Shown one piece after another: positions 10,389-20,212 of a DNA stretch of 42,715 nucleotides; the stretch's first letter is position 1, and every line of letters starts with the position of its first letter. The notes below the pieces were generated by a model. It ran no database searches. It saw nothing but the letters and a program-made list of their open reading frames with translations, and was not told the origin of the DNA. Location: NCBI GenBank assembly GCA_020629535.1, contig JAHDDD010000003.1, forward strand, positions 1 to 42,715, written 5' to 3'. A program made the translations under genes and the position numbers. This DNA is from Saprospiraceae bacterium (GTDB lineage Bacteria; Bacteroidota; Bacteroidia; Chitinophagales; Saprospiraceae).

Positions 10389-10892
10389 GTGAAAACGGCG
10401 GAGTACAATAGCATTGTGAATGAACTGTCAGATCGTCTATACAGATACGCGATCAAATTGACAGGGGACAGGGAGACTGCAAAGGACCTTGTACAAGAGA
10501 GCTTTGTGGCCCTTTGGATGAACATTGAAAAAGTGGAAACTTCATTTGCGAAACCATATCTGTTTAGAGTCTTGTTCAACAAGATGGTCGATGGAAAACG
10601 CAAGATGAAGAGAATACAGATGGTAGAAGAACTACCTGAAAAGACGGTAGACGGAAAAGTCTACAACGAACAAAGAGAATTGATTGACATGGCATTCGAA
10701 CGATTGGAAGAAAAACACAGAAAGATCATTTTGCTTAGAGATTGGGATGGATTTTCATATGAGGAGATAGCAGAGATACTGGAAATTAATTTGAATCAGG
10801 TTAAGGTTAACCTTTTCAGAGCAAGAAGAAAAATGCAAGCCATAGTTTCAAAAATTGATAGCTCTTATAATGAGTCTTATAATGAAAATTAA
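10389..10892 (+). CDS. RNA polymerase ECF-type sigma factor
   Basis: 167 aa; sigma region 2 (ETAKDLVQESFVALWMNIEKV) and region 4 (MAFERLEEKHRKIILLRDWDGFSYEEIAEILEINLNQVKVNLFRARRKM). Confidence 0.92.
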   Translation: MKTAEYNSIVNELSDRLYRYAIKLTGDRETAKDLVQESFVALWMNIEKVETSFAKPYLFRVLFNKMVDGKRKMKRIQMVEELPEKTVDGKVYNEQRELIDMAFERLEEKHRKIILLRDWDGFSYEEIAEILEINLNQVKVNLFRARRKMQAIVSKIDSSYNESYNEN

Positions 10893-11796
10893 CAAACTAA
10901 ATTACGAACACTTTGTCATCGATTATATCGAAGATCAATTGGACGGACCAACGAAGGAAGCCTTTCAACAATTCCTTCAAAAGCATCCAGAAGTGAAAAA
11001 AGAAATTTCTGCTTTTCTTGATGCACCTGTCATGATCGAAGATACCTCGGTCACTTACGAAAATAAAGAAGCATTGCTGAAGCCGGAATCAAATGCTTTT
11101 AGATTTTGGCCTTTGTTTCTGATTGCCGCATTGCTTGTTGCAGGTGCCTTGCTTCTGATAACTGCTGATAGTAATGAACCAGCTAGCAAGGAAACACCTA
11201 CTATAGAAAGTCAGCCAGAAACATTCTTTGCAGAACAACCTGCTATAAAAGAAGAGGAAGAAGTTTTGGTGGAAGAAACTCAAACAGAAATAGTCAATGA
11301 AATTTCCACCAAAGATGCAAACCAAGCTGACGAAAGTATGAGGACAAGCATTGCAAGTTCAAAACCAAAAGTCATAGTAAAAGAGAACACAACAACTTCA
11401 GAAAAAGACATAATAAATGACATTGCAAATTCAGAAGCGGAAGTAGCTGATGTAAAAGAAGCTCAAGAAATTCAAATTGCAATGAATGAAACAACAGAAG
11501 AAATCTTCGCGAGCATAAATGAAGAAACAGAACTTGAAAGCATTGGTGCATTACACTTACCAAATGCCGTCAACCACTCAACGGATGTAGTATATGATTC
11601 CGGTCTAACGATGAGAATTGTATCCACTCCAAAGGTGGAAATAGAAGAAGAAAATGAAAATTGGAAAGAACTGTTTCGACCACGTTCATACGAAGAAGTA
11701 GATTTGAAAGAAGCCATTGCATTGAGCAATGATGACAATAAAATTATCGATAAGAAATTGATCAACACACTTATCCCATCACATTTGACAAACTAA
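10882..11796 (+). CDS. Single-pass membrane protein, putative anti-sigma-like partner of the upstream ECF sigma factor
   Basis: Likely start MKINKLNYEHF at 10882, overlapping the sigma gene end; N-terminal YIEDQLDGPTKEAFQQFLQKHPEVKKE; TM segment FWPLFLIAALLVAGALLLI; Glu-rich periplasmic region. Confidence 0.65.
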   Translation: MKINKLNYEHFVIDYIEDQLDGPTKEAFQQFLQKHPEVKKEISAFLDAPVMIEDTSVTYENKEALLKPESNAFRFWPLFLIAALLVAGALLLITADSNEPASKETPTIESQPETFFAEQPAIKEEEEVLVEETQTEIVNEISTKDANQADESMRTSIASSKPKVIVKENTTTSEKDIINDIANSEAEVADVKEAQEIQIAMNETTEEIFASINEETELESIGALHLPNAVNHSTDVVYDSGLTMRIVSTPKVEIEEENENWKELFRPRSYEEVDLKEAIALSNDDNKIIDKKLINTLIPSHLTN

Positions 11797-11808
11797 AAAT
11801 TATTGACA

Positions 11809-12654
11809 ATGAAAAAATTATCATTATTAATATGTTGCCTGATCTTTGCAAGCTTTGGATTTGCACAGTCAACACCGGAATCAAATTCTGAAAGTACACC
11901 TACAGAACAAACTGAAGAGAAAAAATCTCCAAGAGTCAAAATCACTTTTGGCGAAGACGATGAAGCAGATTCAGTTGAAACGGAAGTAGAAACAGCCTCT
12001 GATAAAAAACACAGAAGGAGTATCATGAGAATGGGTATGCTCGATTTGGGCATCAGCTCTTATCTTGCAGATGACTCAGGATTTAACATGCCAGACGAAT
12101 GGTCTTATCTTGATCAGAGATTGGGAAGATCAATCAATGTAGGCATCCACGCTATCAACATCAAACAAGGATTACACAAACGCAACAAGCCACAATATCT
12201 GGGACTCTCGACTGGCGTGAGATTTAATCTATCACACTATAGCTTCGAAAATGACTTCAGATTAAATGAAGATCAAGCTACTTTCAGAGATGCCATTGAA
12301 TATCGCGATGAGCAATACGACAAGAACAGACTGTATGCAGCATATATCGCCTTACCGTTACTGTTTGAAATAAACACAAAGCCACAACGTGAATCAAGAT
12401 CATTTAATCTTGCTTTTGGTTATGTTCACAACCTACTGTTGTTTTCAAACCATAAGATCAAAGGTGGAGATGTTGAGAAAATAAAAACCAAAGATGGTTT
12501 TAACCTCAACAAAAGCCTTGGCATGATTGAAGGCAGAGTTGGTTTCGGTCCACTTAACTTCTATGTACAGTATGGCGTGGACAGATTGTTCAAAGCCTCT
12601 GAGCCAACAGAATTAACGCCTATTAATATTGGTGTGAATATTATACCTAGGTAA
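11809..12654 (+). CDS. Outer membrane beta-barrel-like protein
   Basis: Start MKKLSLLICCLIFASFGFAQ (signal peptide) at 11809; C-terminal amphipathic strands (YLGLSTGVRFNLSHYSFEND, VGFGPLNFYVQYGVDRLF). Confidence 0.6.
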   Translation: MKKLSLLICCLIFASFGFAQSTPESNSESTPTEQTEEKKSPRVKITFGEDDEADSVETEVETASDKKHRRSIMRMGMLDLGISSYLADDSGFNMPDEWSYLDQRLGRSINVGIHAINIKQGLHKRNKPQYLGLSTGVRFNLSHYSFENDFRLNEDQATFRDAIEYRDEQYDKNRLYAAYIALPLLFEINTKPQRESRSFNLAFGYVHNLLLFSNHKIKGGDVEKIKTKDGFNLNKSLGMIEGRVGFGPLNFYVQYGVDRLFKASEPTELTPINIGVNIIPR

Positions 12655-12687
12655 GCTATTATGAGTTGTGAATAGTGAATAGTGAGT

Positions 12688-12727
12688 GAGCTGATGAGCT
12701 AGTGTGAGAGTGAGCTAGTGGGCTTGT
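12688..12727. repeat. Degenerate 8-bp tandem repeat (GAGCTAGT-like)
   Basis: gagctgat|gagctagt|gtgagagt|gagctagt|gggcttgt, preceded by gtgaata gtgaata; immediately 3' of the 11809-12654 CDS. Confidence 0.8.
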
Positions 12728-12774
12728 GACTTTTTACACGAGACTCTCTTCCTCAATACTGCTAATTTGAAGTG

Positions 12775-12806
12775 AGTGGTGAATAATCAAACAATTATTC
12801 ACCACT
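12775..12806. terminator. Hairpin terminator between convergent genes
   Basis: Perfect 13-bp stem AGTGGTGAATAAT (12775-12787) / ATTATTCACCACT (12794-12806), loop CAAACA, followed by ttttatttttt on the plus strand. Confidence 0.8.
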
Positions 12807-12826
12807 TTTATTTTTTAAAAAATATT

Positions 12827-13495
12827 TCAAATTCTTCCTTCCAATCTTTTCAAAAGATCCTCGCTTTTAGCAAACCCATTGGCAATCAAAATGTATTGAC
12901 CATCTTTTTGCAAAACCAATGAAGGAAATCCTCGGACACCCATTTCACCCGCTTTTAAGAAATCATCTTTGACTGCCAATTTCATTCTTTCAGACTCAAA
13001 TTTTGATTTGAATTCATCAAAATCGATTCCCAATTCCTCACAAGTGGATTTGTAGCTTTCTGGAAGATGCATGTTCTTGTTTTCCTTATAAAAAGCGGTC
13101 TGAATTTTCTTAAAGAAAGCAATCTCTAAGTCAGGATTCATATTTCTGACAACGACAGTGGCCCTGCTTGGAGGTTCTGTGTCATAGGTAATATCTGCTT
13201 TATTTAAAATCTCGTAGCTAAACTCCTGTCCGCTTGCTTTGTTCACATCTTCCCAATGGTGGGTTAGGAAATCTTTAAGGTCAGTCATGGTTTCAGTATT
13301 GTACGGTCTCAGTCCACCAAGTACCAACTCGAACTCAACTTTGTCTTCAAGTTCATTCATAAGATCTGTCAGTTCTGGTGCAAAACCATAGCACCAGGAA
13401 CACATTGGATCACCTACATAAATTAAGGTAGTCTTTGATTGCGCCATGAGAGTAATTGAAAAAAGTAAAAATAAAGAAGTAAAAATATTTTTCAT
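12827..13495 (-). CDS. DsbA family thioredoxin-like protein with signal peptide
   Basis: Start MKNIFTSLFLLFSITLMAQ at 13495; DPMCSWCYGFAPE active-site motif; GVRGFPSLVLQKDGQYI cis-Pro loop. Confidence 0.85.
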   Translation of the reverse strand: MKNIFTSLFLLFSITLMAQSKTTLIYVGDPMCSWCYGFAPELTDLMNELEDKVEFELVLGGLRPYNTETMTDLKDFLTHHWEDVNKASGQEFSYEILNKADITYDTEPPSRATVVVRNMNPDLEIAFFKKIQTAFYKENKNMHLPESYKSTCEELGIDFDEFKSKFESERMKLAVKDDFLKAGEMGVRGFPSLVLQKDGQYILIANGFAKSEDLLKRLEGRI

Positions 13496-13687
13496 CGCTT
13501 CGATTTTAATCACCCTTAATTAATGGAAATGGTGCAGATATTGTTTTGGTAAAAATAACATTAAGGATCTTAAAGTAAGCTGTATTTCTGAAACTAGTTT
13601 CCTGAATATGATTAAGCACATGAGACATATTAGAATTAGAACTTATATGACTTATATGGTTAAAATATCTGGCAATAGTCTTAGACC

Positions 13688-13725
13688 CTCTGTGCCACTC
13701 TGTGAATTCTCTGTGAACCTCTGTG
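13688..13725. repeat. Four CTCTGTG heptamers at 10/11/10-bp spacing
   Basis: CTCTGTG at 13688, 13698, 13709 and 13719. Confidence 0.8.
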
Positions 13726-13857
13726 TAACAATCTTATAAAGTTGATTCTACTCCCAACTAATTTTCTAAATAAATGAAGTCGCTTCGTACTATCTTTCAT
13801 AATGCAACACAACTTTATTTTTGTTCATGACGTTTGCTTATTACATTTATTACATTA

Positions 13858-14397
13858 ATGTTAGTACGACCATTTACCAAAAATATCATCTACGCTTTAG
13901 TACTCAGTATACTCCTGCTTCCGGGATGTAATTCCGACAACTCAGAGATTCATGAACTCGATACCTTTTTTGATATAGAAATTCCTGCCGGTTTAAATAC
14001 GATTGAATCTCATTTTTTCTTGGTTGAAAATGTGCCCACCTTCATCAGTGGGTTTTTGGAAAATGGTCAATACACAGAAGATGATCTCGTTAGAGTGAAT
14101 GGAGTTACGGCAACTTTCATGACACGGTTTAGCAATCTTGACCTCGACTTCATTGATAGAATGACCATTCATGCACTAGATGCCAATAACCCAACAGTCA
14201 AAAGAGAACTTTTCTACCTTGAGTTTATTCCTTTTGGTTCGAAGACTGAAATACAGTTGATACCAAGCATCGAAAATGTAGCAGATTTCTTTTGTAAAGA
14301 TTTTGTTGATATCGAATTTCGCGTAGACCTAAGAGGCTTTCTGCCAAATCCTATTGATGGTCGGGTGGAAATGAGATTGCATATCTTTGACGAATGA
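13858..14397 (+). CDS. Hypothetical lipoprotein
   Basis: Likely ATG start 13858 (MLVRPFTKNIIYALVLSILLLPGCNSDNSE); lipobox LLPGC. No family recognised. Confidence 0.6.
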   Translation: MLVRPFTKNIIYALVLSILLLPGCNSDNSEIHELDTFFDIEIPAGLNTIESHFFLVENVPTFISGFLENGQYTEDDLVRVNGVTATFMTRFSNLDLDFIDRMTIHALDANNPTVKRELFYLEFIPFGSKTEIQLIPSIENVADFFCKDFVDIEFRVDLRGFLPNPIDGRVEMRLHIFDE

Positions 14398-15005
14398 TTC
14401 TCGAAGCATGTGTAGAAACACCCGATGAAGCGATTTACGCTCAAACGCATGGAGCCAACCGTTTGGAGGTGTGTTCTGCGTTAAGCGAAGATGGATTGAC
14501 TCCGGATTTAAAGGTACTTAAGGAAATTCTCGATCAATGCACCATTCCGTGCAGAGCAATGCTCAGACACCGAGCAGGAAATTTCATCTACAATTCTGAT
14601 GACATCAAAATATTATTGGATCAACTAAAAGAATTAAAAAAACACCCAATCGATGGAATTGTATTTGGTGCATTAACTCCTCAAAACGAAATCGATATTG
14701 AAACGCTAAAGATTATCAGCGAAGCCTCCGGTCCTTTTCCCATTACCTTCCATAAAGCTATTGATTTGGTTTCAGATGTGAAGGTGGCGATTGAAACTTT
14801 GAAGAAATGTAAAAATGTGAAAAGTATTTTAAGCTCAGGTTTGGCACCAACAGCGATGGAAGGTATTGAAGTGCTGAAAGAAATGCATAAAATATGTGGA
14901 CCGGAATTAGAATTAATTGTCGCTGGTAAAGTTACTCCATCGAATGTTCATTACCTTCAAGAACAAATTGGAGCCCGTCAATTTCACGGCCGAAAAATTA
15001 TTTAA
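14394..15005 (+). CDS. cutC: CutC family protein (copper homeostasis-associated TIM barrel)
   Basis: MILEACVETPDEAIYAQTHGANRLEVCSALSEDGLTPD; ITFHKAIDLV; ILSSGLAPTAMEG, conserved CutC motifs. Confidence 0.92.
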   Translation: MILEACVETPDEAIYAQTHGANRLEVCSALSEDGLTPDLKVLKEILDQCTIPCRAMLRHRAGNFIYNSDDIKILLDQLKELKKHPIDGIVFGALTPQNEIDIETLKIISEASGPFPITFHKAIDLVSDVKVAIETLKKCKNVKSILSSGLAPTAMEGIEVLKEMHKICGPELELIVAGKVTPSNVHYLQEQIGARQFHGRKII

Positions 15006-15020
15006 TCGATTTGTTCTCCA

Positions 15021-15695
15021 ATGAATTTTGAGCAACATTATAAAAATCTTGACAGTCAAAAAATAGTCTCAATCCTACGAAATTGGAAAGACTATAATCC
15101 TGAAGCAATTGATGCTGCGAAAAATGAATTGAGCAGAAGAAACTTATCTGAAGTTGAAATCAATGAAATAAATTCCTCTTTGGATTTAATTGATAATCGA
15201 AAAATATTACCGACAGAGAATCAACAAAAATTCAAATCTAGCATTGACAAAAAAGCACAAAAGACTGAAGAACTTCTATTTCCAGAAAAAAGCCAAACTG
15301 AAATTAGTAAAATGAAAACGCTGGCGATCTTACTAATCGTAAGCGGACTTTTTGCGTTGTACTCACAATTTGGTCATTTACTTTTCTATCAAAGTGCATC
15401 TTATTTTCATTATTTCCAACCAACAGATTACATGGTTATTGCCACAATAGTTGCACCCATAATCACAGGTGGATTATTTTGGTTCAAATCAAAGATCGGC
15501 TATTTACTCATGCTTATCTTTTCCATCATATCCATATTTATCGGATTGGCATCCCTCCTTTCTCGAATTCCATATTTACATTTTCCAGACTCCATCATAG
15601 AACTGCTGAATAGTATCATGGTAATGATTGTTGTACTCTTGTACATAAGGTTTCTTAGAAAAGAAGAAATCAAAACTATATTTGGAGTAGAATAA
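15021..15695 (+). CDS. Hypothetical multi-pass membrane protein
   Basis: 224 aa; soluble N-terminus and several hydrophobic segments. No family recognised. Confidence 0.55.
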   Translation: MNFEQHYKNLDSQKIVSILRNWKDYNPEAIDAAKNELSRRNLSEVEINEINSSLDLIDNRKILPTENQQKFKSSIDKKAQKTEELLFPEKSQTEISKMKTLAILLIVSGLFALYSQFGHLLFYQSASYFHYFQPTDYMVIATIVAPIITGGLFWFKSKIGYLLMLIFSIISIFIGLASLLSRIPYLHFPDSIIELLNSIMVMIVVLLYIRFLRKEEIKTIFGVE

Positions 15696-15701
15696 GTCAA
15701 A

Positions 15702-17324
15702 ATGAGATTCCAATATTCTTCGTTGCTCTTTTTTGTTTGTTTATTGAACACCATCAACGCACAAGAACAAACCGTTGGCCTATTCACAAACACTCCAGAC
15801 TCTTATAATGGATACACCCTATTTAGCAATAACACAGAAACTTACTTAATTGACAATTGTGGTTTTATCATCAATCAATGGTCAAGTGATGCTCGCCCAG
15901 GATTGAATGTCTATCTTTTGGAAAATGGGAACCTTCTCAGAACGAAATCAACAATCAATGATTTTGGACAATCACCTTTTGGTGGTGGGTTTGAACTATT
16001 TGATTGGGATGGAAATATTATTTGGACCATTGATCCTTCCAACGAAAATCAACAACCACATCACGACATTGAACCATTACCCAACGGACATTTTCTGGCC
16101 ATCATGTGGGATAAAATGTCGGCTGATGATGCATTTCAAAACGGACGCATTGATAATGAAACAGTCTGGCTTGAAAAAGTGGTGGAATACCAAATATTAC
16201 CAAACAACAATTATAATATAGTCTGGGAATGGAAGCTCAGAAATCATCTCATACAAGATCATGATCCAGCTAAATTAAATTATGGCAACATTTCTTCCAA
16301 TCCAGGCAAAATCAACTTCAACTATAAAGGCGATGAACTCAATAATCCAGCAGACTGGATTCATCTCAACAGCATTGATTATAATGCTGAACTTGATCAA
16401 ATCATGTTAAGTTCTCGAAGCTTTGGCGAAATTTGGATCATTGACCACAGCACAACCACTCAAGAAGCAGAAGGTGATACCGGAGGTAATTCAGGAAAAG
16501 GTGGGCAAATTCTTTACAGATGGGGAAATCCAGCTGCCTATCATCGTGGCACTCCCGAAGACCAAATTTTCAAAACACAACACAGTGCTACATGGGTATT
16601 TAATGAAGAAAACGAGCGCACCGATATCGTCGTATTCAACAACCAATATGACAATTCAAATTCAGCCATTCAATTGATTTCTCCACCGATTGACGGTTAC
16701 CAATATACGTTAATTCAAACTGAATCATTCGGACCGGATCAAGCAAATCTAATTTTCAAGGAAGACGGTTTTTTTTCACTTGTCATGTCTTCAGTCCAAC
16801 AATTACCGAATAACAACTGGTTAATATGCGAGGGTGACAACGGGCACTTTTTTGAAATCAATAACCAAAACGATATCGTTTGGGAATACATCAATCCGGT
16901 CAATCTAAATGGTTTTCCCGTATTGCAAGGTGGCACGCCCATGATGAATCGAACATTTGCAGTAAAAAGGTATCCCATCGATTATGGTGAAATTCAAAAC
17001 TTCAACCTCACTCCTGGCCCACCAATTGAACTCGCGCCCTGGGAAAGTGATTGCCAAATTTTCTCAACCAGCTTTGAAGATCAAAATATTACTACCAACA
17101 TTCCTCAATGGAAAATCATTGACCAGCAGCTCGAGATATCTATCTCTTCACCTACTAAAATTGAACTCATTGACCTTTACGGAAGAAAAACTGGCATTAA
17201 TAAATCTGTCACTTCAGATGAAAATCAAATTTCACTGGAATCATTAACGTCAGGAATATACGTCGTCATAGTTCATTCTGAAAAGCGTGTTGTTTCTTTT
17301 CTATTGCCTTATATTAAAAACTGA
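15702..17324 (+). CDS. Arylsulfotransferase (ASST) family secreted protein with T9SS-like C-terminal domain
   Basis: YNGYTLFSNNTETYLIDNCGFIINQW, HHDIEPLPNGHFLAIMWDK, W.HLNSIDYNAELDQIMLSSRSFGEIWIIDHS, GQILYRWGNP; tail IELIDLYGRK...LESLTSGIYVVIVHSEKRVVSFLL. Confidence 0.82.
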   Translation: MRFQYSSLLFFVCLLNTINAQEQTVGLFTNTPDSYNGYTLFSNNTETYLIDNCGFIINQWSSDARPGLNVYLLENGNLLRTKSTINDFGQSPFGGGFELFDWDGNIIWTIDPSNENQQPHHDIEPLPNGHFLAIMWDKMSADDAFQNGRIDNETVWLEKVVEYQILPNNNYNIVWEWKLRNHLIQDHDPAKLNYGNISSNPGKINFNYKGDELNNPADWIHLNSIDYNAELDQIMLSSRSFGEIWIIDHSTTTQEAEGDTGGNSGKGGQILYRWGNPAAYHRGTPEDQIFKTQHSATWVFNEENERTDIVVFNNQYDNSNSAIQLISPPIDGYQYTLIQTESFGPDQANLIFKEDGFFSLVMSSVQQLPNNNWLICEGDNGHFFEINNQNDIVWEYINPVNLNGFPVLQGGTPMMNRTFAVKRYPIDYGEIQNFNLTPGPPIELAPWESDCQIFSTSFEDQNITTNIPQWKIIDQQLEISISSPTKIELIDLYGRKTGINKSVTSDENQISLESLTSGIYVVIVHSEKRVVSFLLPYIKN

Positions 17325-17463
17325 GTCTAAACTTTAAATCCACTTAGCCTCAATAATTAAAGAAAATGTTCCTTACTAGAATGTTACAGGACTAAAAATA
17401 TTCACGATTTAGCATTACATTGTGGCGCGTCTAATGAAATTAATTAACTCAAACTACTCGAAA

Positions 17464-20160
17464 ATGAAAAAACCAATTCTACTATTTCTTTCTCTTTTCA
17501 TGTTCGGCTTTACATATGGTCAAACAGTGACAGGAAAAGTTATGGATTCAGACAACACACCATTGATAGGCGTGAATGTTCTGGAGAAAGGATCATCAAA
17601 TGGTACCATCACAGATCTTGATGGATCATATTCACTTGATCTCAGAGATTCGAATGCCACACTTGTCTTCAGTTACACCGGCTACATCAACAAAGAGGTT
17701 CAAGTTGAGGGCGAATCAAACATCAATGTATTCATGGAAGAAGGTGTTATCCTAGGAGAGGTCCAAGTGGTAGGATCAAGAAGCTATGGAAGAACTGCTA
17801 CAGATTCACCAGTAGCCATTGATGTGATCGATGTCGCAGACCTTGCGAATCAAACCGGTAAGGTCGAAATCAATCAGATCATGCAATATGCTGCGCCTTC
17901 ATTCAATGCAACCAAACAGTCTGGTTCTGATGGAGCTGATCACATCGACCCAGCCTCATTAAGAGGTCTTGGACCAGATCAAACCCTTGTATTGATCAAT
18001 GGAAAAAGAAGACATCAATCATCGTTGGTCAATGTTTTCGGAACAAGAGGTAGAGGGAATTCAGGAACAGACCTAAACGCTATTCCAGCTTCTGCCATTA
18101 AGAGAATCGAAGTATTAAGAGATGGTGCTTCGGCACAATATGGATCTGATGCCATTGCTGGTGTGATCAATATCGTTCTTAAAGATAAAACCGATGGTAT
18201 CAGCGGTGGACTAACTCACGGATCGCATATCACTGCCGTTGGTGAAGGTTTTGAAGAAGAATATGGCGATGCACTTTTCAACATTAATGGAACACAAAGA
18301 GTTCTTGATCCGGATGGTGACAGTACTTTTGATGGGAACGCATACAAGTTAGATCTTAACTATGGCGTAAGTCTTGGCAAGAAAGGTGGATACGTAAATT
18401 TGACCACTGAATATCTTACGAGAGCAAGAACTTTGCGTCCAAGTTTTTCATGGAGAAAAGGCTATGGCACGGCCGCGGTTGATCAGTTTCAATTTTTGGT
18501 AAATGGTGCTTTCCCTCTTTCTGACAATACCGAATTGTATGCTTATGGAGGAAGAAGTGATCGTGACACTGATGCATTTGCATTTTCAAGATCAGCTCCA
18601 GGACCAGATGGTGACGATCGTGCAGTGCCATCACTTTACCCCGATGGATTTACACCAAGAATCACTTCAAACATCATCGACAATTCGATGACAGCAGGTG
18701 TAAGACATAATTTAGACAATGGATGGGTTGCAGATTTTAGCCACAGCTATGGTAAAAACAATTTCCATTATTTCATCAAAGGCTCTAACAACGCATCCAT
18801 GGGTGCAGCTTCCCCTACAGATTTCGATGCAGGTGGCCACGGTCTTGGCATGAATGTAACCAATCTCGAATTCAGCAAATTCTTCGACAATATTGCAAAT
18901 GGATTAAACCTTGCATTTGGAAGTGAATTCAGAGCTGAAAACTTTACCATCTTCGCCGGTGAAGAAGCTTCTTATGCTACATATGACACCTTAGGTATTG
19001 CCATCACAAATCCAGCTACCCAAGTGCCTTTTGTCAATGAATTTGGTCAAGCTCCACCAGGAGGATCTCAAGGATTTCCTGGCTATAGTCCTTCAAACGC
19101 TGTCGATAGAGTAAGATCAAATGTTGGTTTTTATGCTGATGCAGAATTGAACGCCAACGAAGACTTTTTGATTAGTGCAGCATTGAGATATGAGAACTAC
19201 AGCGACTTTGGAAATACAATAAACTGGAAACTCGCAGGGAGATATCAAATACTAGATGGACTTGCTGCAAGAGCCTCAGTCTCCACAGGTTTCCGTGCAC
19301 CTTCATTGGCACAAATTCACTATAATTTATTGTTTAATAATATTGTTGCCGGTAGATCTGAGAGAACATTGTTGGCTGCGAATACAAGTACCGTTGCCAG
19401 GGCATTTGGCATCGATCCATTGAAACAAGAAGAAGCATTCAACGCTTCTGCTGGTCTGACATTTTCATCAAATGGCTTTACAGCTACTTTAGATGGCTAT
19501 AGTATAAATGTTACCGACAGAATTATTTTGACAGATTACTTTGATGCTTCTGGCTTGGGTGTAGGTGCAGATGCGGCTCAGTTCTTTGCCAATGGTGTTG
19601 ATACAAGAACGACTGGAGTAGACATCATCTTAAACTACAAGACTTATCTAAATGACAAAAATTCATTGTCTGTAGGAGTTGCAGGAAACATCAACAATAC
19701 AGAAATTGAATCTGTTAATGCACCTGCTGGTTTGAATGAATTTACTTTTTACGGACCTTTCTCACAAAGATATCTTGAAGCTGCTGCACCGGCATACAAA
19801 TTCGGTGTGAATGTTGGTTTTACAGCTTCTAAATTGGATGTACTCCTTAACTGGACACAATTTAGTGAGGTACAATTGGGAGATTTCCAATGGGTTGATA
19901 CACCAGCTACTTCTCAGGCAGAAGTTGATGCTTTGAATGCAGTTGCGATCGACACATACGACCCTGCCGGCACATTGGATATCAGTTTAGGATATCAATT
20001 AACTAAAAATTTTAAAATTACTTTAGGAGGAAACAACATCTTGAATACCTATCCAACGCCACAATTTGATGGCTGGACAGATCAAGGTGGTTTCAATGAT
20101 TCCGTACAGATGGGATCAGATGGAGCTTACTTCTTTGGAAGAATTGGTTTCCAATTTTAA
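17464..20160 (+). CDS. TonB-dependent receptor with carboxypeptidase-like regulatory domain
   Basis: Likely start MKKPILLFLSLFMFGFTYGQ at 17464; VTGKVMDSDNTPLIGVNVLEKGSSNGTITDLDGSYSL; plug LRGLGPDQTLVLINGKRRH...IKRIEVLRDGASAQYGSDAIAGVINIVLKD; barrel ends FGRIGFQF. Confidence 0.94.
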   Translation: MKKPILLFLSLFMFGFTYGQTVTGKVMDSDNTPLIGVNVLEKGSSNGTITDLDGSYSLDLRDSNATLVFSYTGYINKEVQVEGESNINVFMEEGVILGEVQVVGSRSYGRTATDSPVAIDVIDVADLANQTGKVEINQIMQYAAPSFNATKQSGSDGADHIDPASLRGLGPDQTLVLINGKRRHQSSLVNVFGTRGRGNSGTDLNAIPASAIKRIEVLRDGASAQYGSDAIAGVINIVLKDKTDGISGGLTHGSHITAVGEGFEEEYGDALFNINGTQRVLDPDGDSTFDGNAYKLDLNYGVSLGKKGGYVNLTTEYLTRARTLRPSFSWRKGYGTAAVDQFQFLVNGAFPLSDNTELYAYGGRSDRDTDAFAFSRSAPGPDGDDRAVPSLYPDGFTPRITSNIIDNSMTAGVRHNLDNGWVADFSHSYGKNNFHYFIKGSNNASMGAASPTDFDAGGHGLGMNVTNLEFSKFFDNIANGLNLAFGSEFRAENFTIFAGEEASYATYDTLGIAITNPATQVPFVNEFGQAPPGGSQGFPGYSPSNAVDRVRSNVGFYADAELNANEDFLISAALRYENYSDFGNTINWKLAGRYQILDGLAARASVSTGFRAPSLAQIHYNLLFNNIVAGRSERTLLAANTSTVARAFGIDPLKQEEAFNASAGLTFSSNGFTATLDGYSINVTDRIILTDYFDASGLGVGADAAQFFANGVDTRTTGVDIILNYKTYLNDKNSLSVGVAGNINNTEIESVNAPAGLNEFTFYGPFSQRYLEAAAPAYKFGVNVGFTASKLDVLLNWTQFSEVQLGDFQWVDTPATSQAEVDALNAVAIDTYDPAGTLDISLGYQLTKNFKITLGGNNILNTYPTPQFDGWTDQGGFNDSVQMGSDGAYFFGRIGFQF

Positions 20161-20183
20161 ATAGAAGATCGATAATTACCAAG

Positions 20184-20208
20184 AGAGGAATGTCATTGGC
20201 ATTCCTCT
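20184..20208 (+). terminator. Rho-independent terminator after the TonB receptor gene
   Basis: Stem AGAGGAATG (20184-20192) / CATTCCTCT (20200-20208) followed by TTTTTTT. Confidence 0.85.
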
Positions 20209-20212
20209 TTTT

